Numbered from the stretch's first letter, positions 35,842 to 44,534 are shown. The stretch is DNA of 54,644 bases from Peptococcaceae bacterium BRH_c23 (GCA_000961805.1 LADV01000259.1:1-54644); one strand, 5' to 3'. Translations and numbers: made by a program. Notes: generated by a model from the sequence alone, not told the origin.

Positions 35842-36954
35842 TTACTCCCCCTTTCGCCAGGTCAGAAGCGCCCTAACGTCTCCCATCAGAGCGGCTGGAA
35901 CTGGTAATTCCGCCATGCTTAAAAGTCCTGGGCGAGCCGCTAAAACTTGGGGAATCATGTTCACTGCCATCGCCATGGTTCCAAGACCGCCCGGGATTTC
36001 CGGTTTAAGCACTAAATGAATATCCGGCTGTCCGCTGATGTCGATATAATCTCCCGTCTCAATCCCTTCCAGCTGAGGCAAAACCTGCTGTGGATGAATT
36101 AATTCGATCTTAGGAACTCCATCAACATACCCTATCGCAGAATGTTTGCACCCCGCCACATGACCAGGTTCAACTTTCACATGCTCAGTTTCCCTGTACA
36201 CCTTTGAAATAATCGGAAATCGAGTTTCTTCAATTCTATCCAATTTCCAGCCCAGTGTTTTTGCTAAGAGATGAATTGATTCCTTAAACCCAACATGTCC
36301 AACAATTTCTCCGCTTTCCAACCCTGCTTCAAACGCTTCCACGCTCACTCCCACGCCCTGGACAATCTCTCCGCTTTGCAACCCCGCTTCAAACGCTTCA
36401 ACGCTCACTCCCACGCCCTGAGTCTGCATAACCGTAGGACCAAATGGAGAAAGATCATTAATTCGAGTAGCTTTAATATGATCAACCTCTAGACAGGGTC
36501 CCGTCATGGCTAATATTAAAGTATCCAGAACAAATCCCGGATTAATCCCCGTTCCTAGGACGCTTACCCCATACTCTTTCGCCAAACTATCAATATGTTT
36601 CGCTAGCTCAGGTTCTTGGGCCCATGGGTAAGCCATTTCCTCCGCAATGCTAATCACATTTAAGGAATGTTTGAGGGCTATCTCAATTTGGGGAGCAACA
36701 TCCTTCGTAAAGGAGGATGTTGCCAGGACGACAAGATCTGCTTTTTCTAAACTCATCTCTCCCACATTGGGTGGCTGTTGAATCCTAACGCCATTCTCTG
36801 CTCCCCCTAAAAAATCTCCCAAATCCCGCCCAATCTTCTGTGGATCTTGATCATAGGCACCGACGATCTTGAGCCCAGTTTTAGACTCCATTAAGCGAGC
36901 CATTCCACTCCCCATGGCACCCAAACCCCATTGAATCACACGTATTTCAGACAT
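35842..36954 (-). CDS. ord: 2,4-diaminopentanoate dehydrogenase (with internal duplication)
   Basis: An NAD(P)-dependent amino acid dehydrogenase with N-terminal Rossmann motif WGLGAMGSGMARLM and a dihydrodipicolinate-reductase-like C-terminal domain. It oxidises 2,4-diaminopentanoate to 2-amino-4-oxopentanoate after the aminomutase step. The length of 370 is about 20 more than usual. The extra residues come from a tandem repeat of QGVGVSVEAFEAGL-Q/E-SGEIV coded by 36301-36420. It is first in the operon, behind a sigma-54 promoter. Whether the enlarged enzyme works is not known. Confidence 0.92.
   Translation of the reverse strand: MSEIRVIQWGLGAMGSGMARLMESKTGLKIVGAYDQDPQKIGRDLGDFLGGAENGVRIQQPPNVGEMSLEKADLVVLATSSFTKDVAPQIEIALKHSLNVISIAEEMAYPWAQEPELAKHIDSLAKEYGVSVLGTGINPGFVLDTLILAMTGPCLEVDHIKATRINDLSPFGPTVMQTQGVGVSVEAFEAGLQSGEIVQGVGVSVEAFEAGLESGEIVGHVGFKESIHLLAKTLGWKLDRIEETRFPIISKVYRETEHVKVEPGHVAGCKHSAIGYVDGVPKIELIHPQQVLPQLEGIETGDYIDISGQPDIHLVLKPEIPGGLGTMAMAVNMIPQVLAARPGLLSMAELPVPAALMGDVRALLTWRKGE
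36301..36420. repeat. In-frame tandem duplication of 60 bp inside ord
   Basis: 36301-36360 and 36361-36420 match at 55 of 60 positions. Most of the five differences are silent, so the copies have diverged since duplication while the frame was kept. Confidence 0.95.
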
Positions 36955-37017
36955 ATTGAACCCTCCTCACCTTTATCAGCCAAAGTTGTTGCAAATTTCT
37001 TACATTGTTCTTATTAA

Positions 37018-37033
37018 TGCAAAAGTTATGCCA
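37018..37033 (-). promoter_or_regulatory. Sigma-54 promoter of the ornithine operon
   Basis: Minus strand TGGCATAACTTTTGCA, with TGGCA at -24 and TTGCA at -12 in correct spacing. It lies 64 bases upstream of ord. The 19-base sequence extended by TTA is identical to the promoter at 38741. Confidence 0.88.
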
Positions 37034-37114
37034 TAAACCAGCCCTGCTATCCATGAATAATTATTGTGCCTTATCTCAAGAACAACCACTTTTTCATTGA
37101 TAAACATGTTAAAA

Positions 37115-37152
37115 AAGCAAGATATTTTGCCCTCCTGCAAAATATCTTGCTT
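37115..37152 (-). terminator. Terminator of the rocR-like gene
   Basis: A 16-bp perfect stem, AAGCAAGATATTTTGC and complement, loop CCTCCT, followed on the minus strand by TTTTTTAACATG. It lies 14 bases after the regulator stop and keeps its transcript out of the ornithine operon. Confidence 0.85.
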
Positions 37153-37165
37153 TTATTAAACATCC

Positions 37166-38548
37166 TTACTGTTTCAAATTTCGTAACTTATATTGAAGTA
37201 ATTGGCGTGAAATCCCTAATTGTTTAGCAGCTTGGGTTAAATTCCCTTGGGTCTTACCCAAAGCCGCCCGAATCAAGCTCACTTCTAATAGATGAAGACT
37301 TTCCTGAAGGGGCAAGGCCGCTAGTTCCTCCAAGTCTCTCTGCTGCTTTTGAGTTGGAGCTTTCGTTTGCAAATAATTCGGCAACTCGTTAATACTAAAT
37401 ACCTGATCTGATGTTACCAGCCCCCCTTCGACAATATGTGCAAGCTCTCTCACATTACCAGGCCAGTCATGCTTTTTCAGGGTGAGAAGAACATCAGAAT
37501 TAATCGTTGGAATGCTTCGCTGATGTTTATTTGCCATTTGCTTTAGAAAATGATGAGCTAAAAGTTCGATATCTTCCTGACGTTCCCTCAAGGGAGGGAG
37601 AGCGATTTCCAAAACATTAATCCGATAATAGAGGTCTGGCCGAATTCGACCTTGAAGTATGCTCTCTTCAGTGGGCTGATTTGTGGTTGCCAAAATTCGA
37701 ACATCAATTACTTTTTCCCGCACGTCCCCCAAGCGACGAACTCTTCCTTCTTGTAAAACCCGCAGTAATTTTGCCTGTAGGTTTAGCCCCATAGAATCAA
37801 TCTCATCTAATAAAATGGTCCCTCCCTGAGCCTGTTCGAACAGGCCTGGACGATCCATGGCCCCAGTAAAGCTTCCTCGTACCGTACCGAATAAAATCCC
37901 TTCTAGTAAGCTCTCTGGCAATGCGGCACAGTTCTGAGCAATAAACGGTCCACGAGCACGTGAACCATAGGTATGAATACTCTGGGCAACCATTTCTTTG
38001 CCAGTCCCTGTTTCTCCCGTAATTAATACACTCACTCCAGTATTCGCCGCTCGTTTCGCCTTTTTCAATAATTCGAGCATGGCTTCGCTCTGAGTCATAA
38101 TATCATTAAAAGTATAGAAAAGTGATCCCTTGCTAGCCTTATTGGGTAAGGGTGGGTGGAGTTCACTCTGGAGCTGAACCACTTGCTCCGTTAAGCGGAC
38201 CACCCGGCTTAAGTCCTTAGACACCTCAAACGCTCCCACAAACTCTCCTTCTATATATAACGGGAATGTATTATTTACACTCGTTATCTTCTCTCCACGA
38301 GGACTGAGATACGTCTGACTAACTTGTACTAAGGGTTTACGGGTCTGTAAAACTTGCCAAAGTGTACTGGTTTCCTTGGACAAGGAAGGAAAATACCGTA
38401 ATAAACTTTGCCCTAAAACATCCTTTGGCGCTAAACCTTCCATGCGCCCTATGGCCTTATTATAGTATATGGTGTTTCCCTGAAGGTCGACAACATGCAC
38501 TCCTTCATCTAGTTGGTCTAAAATTATCGCTAGGCTGACTTCATTCAT
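37166..38548 (-). CDS. rocR: Sigma-54-dependent activator, PAS-AAA+-Fis (RocR-like)
   Basis: An enhancer-binding protein. It has an N-terminal PAS domain (about 1-115: LDEGVHVVDLQGNTIYYNKA), an AAA+ domain with Walker A GETGTGKE, the sigma-54 contact loop GSFTGA and DEIDSM Walker B, and a C-terminal Fis-type helix-turn-helix (GNLTQAAKQLGISRQLLQYKL, in part). The start at ATG 38548 has GGAG seven bases upstream; the open frame extends 12 codons further. By layout it resembles RocR, which activates arginine/ornithine genes in Bacillus. It lies between two units that both have sigma-54 promoters, so it very probably controls both. Confidence 0.92.
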   Translation of the reverse strand: MNEVSLAIILDQLDEGVHVVDLQGNTIYYNKAIGRMEGLAPKDVLGQSLLRYFPSLSKETSTLWQVLQTRKPLVQVSQTYLSPRGEKITSVNNTFPLYIEGEFVGAFEVSKDLSRVVRLTEQVVQLQSELHPPLPNKASKGSLFYTFNDIMTQSEAMLELLKKAKRAANTGVSVLITGETGTGKEMVAQSIHTYGSRARGPFIAQNCAALPESLLEGILFGTVRGSFTGAMDRPGLFEQAQGGTILLDEIDSMGLNLQAKLLRVLQEGRVRRLGDVREKVIDVRILATTNQPTEESILQGRIRPDLYYRINVLEIALPPLRERQEDIELLAHHFLKQMANKHQRSIPTINSDVLLTLKKHDWPGNVRELAHIVEGGLVTSDQVFSINELPNYLQTKAPTQKQQRDLEELAALPLQESLHLLEVSLIRAALGKTQGNLTQAAKQLGISRQLLQYKLRNLKQ

Positions 38549-38562
38549 ATTATTTCTCCATC

Positions 38563-38578
38563 TGCAAATTTTTTTGCA
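38563..38578. promoter_or_regulatory. Palindrome, possible activator site
   Basis: TGCAAATTTTTTTGCA is a perfect inverted repeat, 163 bases upstream of the nhaC sigma-54 promoter and 15 bases upstream of the regulator start codon. A half copy, TGCAAATTT, lies at 36990-36998 by the ornithine operon promoter. It may be the enhancer site for the RocR-like protein. Confidence 0.4.
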
Positions 38579-38740
38579 TATCATACTGGAATATTCGGGA
38601 GAGAAAATGGTTTTCCTTCTTGTCGATTTTCTTTTTACTTAATAATCACCCAAGGACTTGCTGAGTTTGCCCATTCAGTAACGCTATTTAACGATGAATT
38701 GATACAATATTGGTAGAATCATTAAACGGCCTTATGCTTC

Positions 38741-38756
38741 TGGCATAACTTTTGCA
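38741..38756 (+). promoter_or_regulatory. Sigma-54 promoter of the nhaC unit
   Basis: TGGCATAACTTTTGCA on the plus strand, 274 bases before the nhaC start codon. The first 19 bases, to TTA, are identical to the promoter of the ornithine operon on the other strand. Confidence 0.88.
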
Positions 38757-38833
38757 TTATTCAGAAATTAGAATGTAGAATAGGAAATTAATCTTTCATT
38801 CAAAGCATTCAATAAGTAAAGAAAGGATGACAT

Positions 38834-38942
38834 ATGAACGTTTCTCCACAACATCGAAAACCTAGCCATGGAAATCCTGGCTGAATCTGGGATTATCAGC
38901 TCAGTTGATTTATTTTTTAATAATGCAAGTAATTTTATATAA
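38834..38942 (+). pseudogene. Gene-start remnant in the nhaC leader
   Basis: AAAGGATG is followed by ATG and 16 codons to a TGA (MNVSPQHRKPSHGNPG). A shift of frame gives a better-looking continuation, IENLAMEILAESGIISSVDL, ending at a TAA at 38942. It looks like the frameshifted N-terminus of a lost gene, though a leader peptide is possible. After it lies a 9-bp inverted repeat TTGCGAAAA (38970-38978) and complement (38994-39002). Confidence 0.35.
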
Positions 38943-39030
38943 TAAGTAATGATTTTTCAATAGTGAACTTTGCGAAAATTATAAAAATTAAACTTTTCGC
39001 AATAAATAAAAAATAATTGGGGGAATTGTT

Positions 39031-40455
39031 TTGGCTAAGGAAAGGCGAAAACCATATTTTTGGGAGGCTATTCTTGTAGTAATCGTTCTAATGTCATCAT
39101 TGCTGTACACTATTAAGGTTCTGGAAGGTGATCCACAGATTCCCCTGGTGCTGTCTGCCGTTTTTGCAGGGCTAATGGGACTAAGAACAGGGAAGAAATG
39201 GAATGAGATCGAAGAGGGCATAACTACGGGAATTACTTCTGGTTTAAAAGCAATGATCATTTTAATGATTATTGGAATGGTTATAGGTTCATGGATTATT
39301 GGCGGGGTAGTACCCTCAATGATATATTACGGTCTTTTAATTCTAAAACCTTCAATATTTTTAGTTGCAGTCTGTATGATAGCCAGTCTCACTTCCTTGG
39401 CTATCGGCAGCTCCTGGTCTACAGCTGGTACCATAGGCGTGGCTGCAATCGGGATTGGACAAGCAATGGGGATTCCTCTGCCAATGGTAGCTGGTGCCGT
39501 TGTATCAGGCGCCTATTTTGGCGATAAGATGTCACCTCTATCAGATACTACTAACATGGCTCCCGCTGTTACCGGTACTGACTTATTCGACCATATTCGT
39601 CATATGGTCTATACTACTTTGCCTGGGTGGATAATTGCCTTAATCTTATATGCAATTTTAGGAGTCAAGTACGCTTCAGGCACAGCAGCTACTGACAACA
39701 TTAGCACGGTTCTTGCTACCTTAAATGACTCCTTTTATATTCACCCTATTCTATTACTTCCTGCTCTATTAGTAATTTTAATGGTTTATTTCAAAATTCC
39801 TGCAATTCCTGGGCTAATTGGCGGAATAGTATTTGGTTGTATTTTTGCAGTTATATTCCAAGGGGCAAGCTTGGCAAGTATAGTTGAAACTTTACATTAT
39901 GGTTTTGCTGCTGAAACAGGCGTAGAGTTTGTAGACGAGTTACTTTCCAGAGGCGGTCTCGACTCAATGCTGTGGACAATTTCTTTAGTCATGATTGCCT
40001 TAACCTTGGGCGGGATCATGGAAAAAACGGGAATGCTGGAAGCTATTGTTGAAAAAATATTGACATTTGCTAAGTCAACCGGTTCGCTGGTACTAAGCAC
40101 CGTCTTAACTGCTATTGCTGTAAACTTGCTGGCAGCTGACCAGTACTTGTCTATTGTTCTTACAGGTAAGATGTATTCTCCTGCGTTTAAGGCGAAAAAC
40201 CTACATCCTAAAAACCTCTCTCGGATAATAGAGGACGCTGGAACAATGACATCACCTTTAATTCCCTGGAATTCATGTGGTGCGTTCATGTTCGCCACTT
40301 TAGGCGTTAGTCCGTTTGCCTATATTCCTTATGCCTTCTTGAATTTATTATCACCTGTTATATCAGTCATCTATGGTTACACTGGTTTCACCATGGAAAA
40401 GCTTAAGCCAGAAAATGAGCCAATAACAGTTGCCAAAACGATTATCAGTAAATGA
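39031..40455 (+). CDS. nhaC: NhaC-family antiporter, probably for arginine/ornithine
   Basis: A polytopic membrane protein (474 residues, about 11-12 hydrophobic segments) of the NhaC Na+/H+ antiporter family. Family motifs include SLAIGSSWSTAGTIGVA, GAVVSGAYFGDKMSPLSDTTN (in part) and the C-terminal PLIPWNSCGAFM. TTG start with TTGGGGGAA upstream. Sharing of the sigma-54 promoter with the ornithine operon, and translational overlap with a second racemase gene, suggest that it moves ornithine or arginine rather than only Na+ and H+. That is inference. Confidence 0.88.
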   Translation: MAKERRKPYFWEAILVVIVLMSSLLYTIKVLEGDPQIPLVLSAVFAGLMGLRTGKKWNEIEEGITTGITSGLKAMIILMIIGMVIGSWIIGGVVPSMIYYGLLILKPSIFLVAVCMIASLTSLAIGSSWSTAGTIGVAAIGIGQAMGIPLPMVAGAVVSGAYFGDKMSPLSDTTNMAPAVTGTDLFDHIRHMVYTTLPGWIIALILYAILGVKYASGTAATDNISTVLATLNDSFYIHPILLLPALLVILMVYFKIPAIPGLIGGIVFGCIFAVIFQGASLASIVETLHYGFAAETGVEFVDELLSRGGLDSMLWTISLVMIALTLGGIMEKTGMLEAIVEKILTFAKSTGSLVLSTVLTAIAVNLLAADQYLSIVLTGKMYSPAFKAKNLHPKNLSRIIEDAGTMTSPLIPWNSCGAFMFATLGVSPFAYIPYAFLNLLSPVISVIYGYTGFTMEKLKPENEPITVAKTIISK

Positions 40456-41133
40456 CATATCCAAGAATAGAAGTAGATGTTAATAAGATTAGATTGAATG
40501 CTTCTAAACTGGTTGACGAATGTAAAAAAAAGGGAATAACTGCGACTGGAGTAACTAAGGTGTTTTGTGGCAATGAAAAAATAGCTAAGGCGCTAGTAGA
40601 GCTTGTTTAAAGATGATCTTCTGCCTTTGGAAGTTAATCAACTTAGACTTGGTGCTTCGATCTCACTAGGAATCGGCTTAAATGATGACCCTATTGACGG
40701 CCTCTATTATGATTCGTTCAAATTAATAGTTGAGGTAATTGAAATAAAGAATAAGCCTTCTTTACCGATTGGTGAAATTGGATTAGATTCATTCGGAAAT
40801 AAGCTCGTTTTTGAAGATAATGGTATTAGAAAAAGAGCTATTTGTGCCATAGGTAAGCAAGACATAGATCCAAAAAACATTATACCTTATGATAAATCTA
40901 TCGTGATTTTAGGTGCCAGTAGTGACCATCTGATATTAGATGTTACTGAAGCTAAAAGTAATTATTCAGTAGGCGATAAAATTGAGTTTAATGTTTCATA
41001 TGGAGGCTGTCTGGCCGCGATGACATCAGAGTACGTGTATAAAGTGATCTTGGAGCCTACAGGTCAGGTTACTGAACCTTCTCAAACTCTGAATACCATA
41101 ACATTACCCTATGAGTCAGACCGTGGCGGATAA
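40452..41133 (+). pseudogene. Second ornithine racemase gene, internally deleted
   Basis: ATG 40452 overlaps the nhaC stop (ATGA). The first 52 codons match the racemase N-terminus, including the PLP lysine in TGVTKVFCGNEK, and end at TAA 40608. From about 40603, in the next frame, the C-terminal third resumes (LEVNQLRLGASISLG through GASSDHLILDVTEAKSNYS and on to VSYGGCLAAMTSEYV). About 165 residues of the barrel are missing compared with the intact copy at 29050-30117, so it cannot make an active racemase. Confidence 0.85.
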
Positions 41134-41228
41134 GTAATGGTTTACTAGTTAAGGAACTGCACGATTTTAAGTAAAAAACTCTATTAAATTTAATATTTAC
41201 CCTATAGAGTAGACAAATAATAAAAGTC

Positions 41229-41247
41229 AACCCTATAGGGTTTTTTT
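41229..41247 (+). terminator. Terminator after the nhaC unit
   Basis: The short stem AACCC-TATA-GGGTT runs into seven T residues on the plus strand. The stretch 41248-41563 has no gene I can name. It holds a possible fragment MDKKGIQYTVINENQELFDL (from 41370, plus strand), which recalls the start of a glutaredoxin-like protein lacking its active site. A 53-codon minus-strand frame lies at 41202-41363 (MKLLFYDKNSYVFGYNGD and on), with only a weak ribosome binding site. Confidence 0.6.
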
Positions 41248-41563
41248 ATTAGGTCTCCGTCAAAGTCAGTAACCAGAGATATCCAATACTCAACTAATTT
41301 TTTAAAAACATCTCCGTTATAACCGAAAACGTAAGAGTTCTTGTCATAGAAAAGAAGCTTCATAAGACCTTATGGACAAAAAGGGAATTCAATATACGGT
41401 TATCAACGAGAACCAGGAATTGTTTGATCTCCTGATCTAAGACCTTGATATAGCAAGCGGGTATCTGATCGTAATGGTTGTTATGGTCGTAATGCTCGCC
41501 TTAGACTTTTTGGACTACCTGATTAAATTTCTGTTTGCCTAATTTTTTTGAATATCTATTGCA

Positions 41564-41812
41564 TTGGAGGTTATTCTTGCGATACATTATAACTATAATC
41601 AATATAAACCTCGCACTTTAGCGATTATAAGAAAGCAACGGCGCTTTGGAAATTACTCGAAAACGAACGAGTCTTTCTATAGCGCCGTTTTTGATTTATT
41701 TTTTGAAACTCCGATAACGCTAAGCGGCACAACTGATGAATTCAACTGGGCTATTTCCAGAGCAGAAAGTATAATTTTACAGTTGTATACTTCTGGTCAT
41801 GGCCAGCGCTAG
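41564..41812 (+). CDS. Hypothetical protein, 82 residues
   Basis: I do not recognise this protein. It is rich in Tyr, Asn and Arg at the N-terminus (YNYNQYKPRTLAIIRKQRR), then has a mixed body with no membrane segment and no cysteine. The start is uncertain: the first TTG (41564) has no clear ribosome binding site, and GGAGG lies just inside the frame. It ends 67 bases before the next gene. It may be a real small gene or chance. Confidence 0.35.
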   Translation: MEVILAIHYNYNQYKPRTLAIIRKQRRFGNYSKTNESFYSAVFDLFFETPITLSGTTDEFNWAISRAESIILQLYTSGHGQR

Positions 41813-41879
41813 GCGCTAACCAGTTTTCTATCTCTCCTATTAGGAAGTCCTTCCATTAATTACGAGGAGGTATCTGACT

Positions 41880-44471
41880 ATGGAAAACCCCCAAATAGTG
41901 AGCACTGGCTTTGCTAGATTGGATGACGTGATCCAGCATCTGAGGATGGGAGATAATGTCGTTTTTCAGGTTAGGGAGATTGAAGTATATCAGAGATTCG
42001 TCAATGCTTTTATTGAAAAGAATTCAGATCCACCCAGAAAGATTATCTATATCAATTTTACTCGACACGATCCACTTATTAAGAATACCAATGAAGTTGA
42101 GATTTTTCCGGTCAATGCTGAGAACGGATTTGAAGAGTTTTGTGCCCAAATTCATGAAAAAATTACGCGTGAAGGACGAGATGTTTTCTATATTTTCGAC
42201 TGTTTATCTGAGCTTTTAGATCGTTGGGCCACCGATTCGATGATCGGAAATTTCTTTAAGGTAACCTGTCCTTATCTCTATGAGTTGAATACCATCGCTT
42301 ATTTCGCGACCTTCAAAAACCACAATTCCTTCCATACCACGGCTGTGATTCGTGATACGACTCAGGTCTTGTTCGATGTTTTCCAAGTCGATGCCACGAC
42401 CTACATTCACCCATTAAAAGTTTGGAATCGCTATACTCCAACCCTATTCCTTCCCCATTCTATCCATGAAAGTCAATTTGCACCCATAACCAGCAGTGGA
42501 GATGTGGCTGCTCTCTATTCTCAGCTCGGAGAGGATGATGAAAATCCTGAGCGTGATCTCGATTACTGGGATCGTTTATTTTTAAAGGCTGCCGAACTCC
42601 TTTCTTCCTCCTCTTCAACTTCAGCTCAAGTGAAAGAGCGCATTCAGCAACTAGCAAGGATATTTCTAACCCGTGACGAGAGAATTCTTGAACTAATCTA
42701 TGAACATTTTTCTCTTCAGGATATCTTGTCCACAAAGTCACGCTTGATCGGCTCGGGCTTTATCGGCGGTAAAGCCATCGGAATGCTTCTAGCGCGAAAA
42801 ATTCTAATCCAAGCCTCTAAAACATGGAAAGGCCTCCTTGAACCTCATGATTCATTTTATATTGGCTCAGATGTGTTTTACTCTTTTCTTGTTGATAATC
42901 AATTATGGAAACTCAAGCTGGAACAACGACGAACACGTGAACGATATTATGAAAAAGCCTCTTATCTGCGCGATAAAATTCTCCAGGGACAGTTTAACGA
43001 TACGATAAAAAATAAATTTCTTAGAATGCTTGAATATTTCGGTCAGTCCCCGATTATTGTCCGTTCCAGTAGCCTTCTAGAAGATGGCTTTGGAAATGCC
43101 TTTCCTGGTAAATACGAAAGTGTCTTCTGTATCAATCAAGGTACCCTTGACGAACGATACCATCACTTCACTGAGGCTGTTCGAGAAGTCTTTGCCAGTA
43201 CCTTAAGCGAAGAAGCACTTGCTTATCGGGAAAAACATGGTCTAACCAATACTGAAGAGCAAATGGCCCTGCTTGTCCAAAGGGTGTCTGGATCAAATAA
43301 GCAAGACTATTTTTTTCCTGATCTTGCAGGGGTGGGTTTTTCTCACAACGCCTATGTTTGGGATACTCAGATGAATCCTAACGCCGGTATGATACGGCTT
43401 GTGCTTGGCCTGGGGACAAGAGCCGTGAATCGGCTTGAAGGAGATTATGCTAGAATTGCGGCTTTAGATCGACCCCAATCTATGCCTTATGATAGACTTC
43501 AGAGTTTCAAGGCCTATTCCCAACAAAAGATGGACGTCTTGAACATCCGTCAAAACCGTCAAGAATGCCTTTCTATTCAAAGTCTGATGGATCAAGATAT
43601 CGACTTACATCAAACGACAATTGCTGAGCGTGATCTAGAAACAGAACAAAGAATGAAACAACTCGGCCTGAAGCGCAAAGAGTCTTGGGTTTTTAGTTTC
43701 AACCCATTATTTGCTGACACCGATTTTGCGCCAACCTTCTCGAAGCTTCTTAAAACTCTTGAAGCGGCCTATTGCCATCCTATAGATATTGAATTCACGC
43801 TGAACTTCCGAAACAATGGCCAGTATCTCATTAACCTCTTACAATGTAGGCCCTTACAGGTCCAAGGGTTTAGGGAACGCGTTGAATTCCCTCAAGAAAT
43901 TCCAGCGAACCAAATCCTGTTTAAAAGCAAGGGACACTTCATGGGTGGTAATATTTGCACAACAATTCATAAAGTCATTGTTGTGGACCCCTACGCTTAT
44001 AACCTACTCAGCCAGTCGGAAAAATACGAAGTTGCTAGAACCGTGGGCAGGCTTAATAAGCAAATCCACAAAAAGACCACCACAACCCTTCTTCTCGGTC
44101 CAGGAAGATGGGGATCGCGAATTCCATCTTTAGGAGTCCCCGTTGCTTTTGCGGAATTGAATCATATTTCGATCTTGGGAGAGATCGGCTACCGTCACAC
44201 TGGCTTCCTTCCCGATGTATCCTTTGGCACCCATTTCTTTCAGGATATGATCGAAAGCGAGATATTTTATCTGGCCCTTTTTCCCGAAAAGCAAGATGCA
44301 ATTTATCAGGTAGACTTACTAGAAAAATTCACTCAAAAATCTCTTGTTAAAGGAACAGGAAAGTTCGATCTTAGAGACGCTGTGAAGGTATATGACCTCG
44401 AACCAGGCAAACGAAGCTTAGTCATGATTTCAGATATCACAAAACAAGAGATTCAATGCTTTTTTAAGTGA
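41880..44471 (+). CDS. Degenerate KaiC-like domain fused to PEP-synthase ATP-grasp domain
   Basis: 863 residues. The first ~230 follow the KaiC/RecA pattern (TGFARLDDVIQHLRMGDNVVF at the usual lead-in, hydrophobic Walker B-like VFYIFDCLSEL), but the P-loop is absent. From about residue 290 a PPDK/PEP-synthase N-terminal ATP-grasp domain follows (GSGFIGGKAIGMLLA, PIIVRSSSLLEDGFGNAFPG, then PIDIEFTLNF and LINLLQCRPLQ). The phosphohistidine and PEP-binding domains of full PEP synthase are missing. It is probably a kinase or phosphotransfer regulator; substrate unknown. The ATG has GAGGAGG eight bases upstream. It stands alone on the plus strand. Confidence 0.8.
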   Translation: MENPQIVSTGFARLDDVIQHLRMGDNVVFQVREIEVYQRFVNAFIEKNSDPPRKIIYINFTRHDPLIKNTNEVEIFPVNAENGFEEFCAQIHEKITREGRDVFYIFDCLSELLDRWATDSMIGNFFKVTCPYLYELNTIAYFATFKNHNSFHTTAVIRDTTQVLFDVFQVDATTYIHPLKVWNRYTPTLFLPHSIHESQFAPITSSGDVAALYSQLGEDDENPERDLDYWDRLFLKAAELLSSSSSTSAQVKERIQQLARIFLTRDERILELIYEHFSLQDILSTKSRLIGSGFIGGKAIGMLLARKILIQASKTWKGLLEPHDSFYIGSDVFYSFLVDNQLWKLKLEQRRTRERYYEKASYLRDKILQGQFNDTIKNKFLRMLEYFGQSPIIVRSSSLLEDGFGNAFPGKYESVFCINQGTLDERYHHFTEAVREVFASTLSEEALAYREKHGLTNTEEQMALLVQRVSGSNKQDYFFPDLAGVGFSHNAYVWDTQMNPNAGMIRLVLGLGTRAVNRLEGDYARIAALDRPQSMPYDRLQSFKAYSQQKMDVLNIRQNRQECLSIQSLMDQDIDLHQTTIAERDLETEQRMKQLGLKRKESWVFSFNPLFADTDFAPTFSKLLKTLEAAYCHPIDIEFTLNFRNNGQYLINLLQCRPLQVQGFRERVEFPQEIPANQILFKSKGHFMGGNICTTIHKVIVVDPYAYNLLSQSEKYEVARTVGRLNKQIHKKTTTTLLLGPGRWGSRIPSLGVPVAFAELNHISILGEIGYRHTGFLPDVSFGTHFFQDMIESEIFYLALFPEKQDAIYQVDLLEKFTQKSLVKGTGKFDLRDAVKVYDLEPGKRSLVMISDITKQEIQCFFK

Positions 44472-44534
44472 GACTTTTTTGATGAGTGATGACATCCTCT
44501 TGCGAAATCCTAATAATTTCTATTATATAAAGCC

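Noticed and set aside
37841..37910. GSFTGA instead of GAFTGA in the sigma-54 activator
   Set aside because: Serine at this place occurs in functional RocR-type activators, and the essential FTGA part is kept.
41202..41363. 53-codon minus-strand frame as a confirmed gene
   Set aside because: Weak ribosome binding site, no known family and overlap with a plus-strand terminator; noted only as possible.
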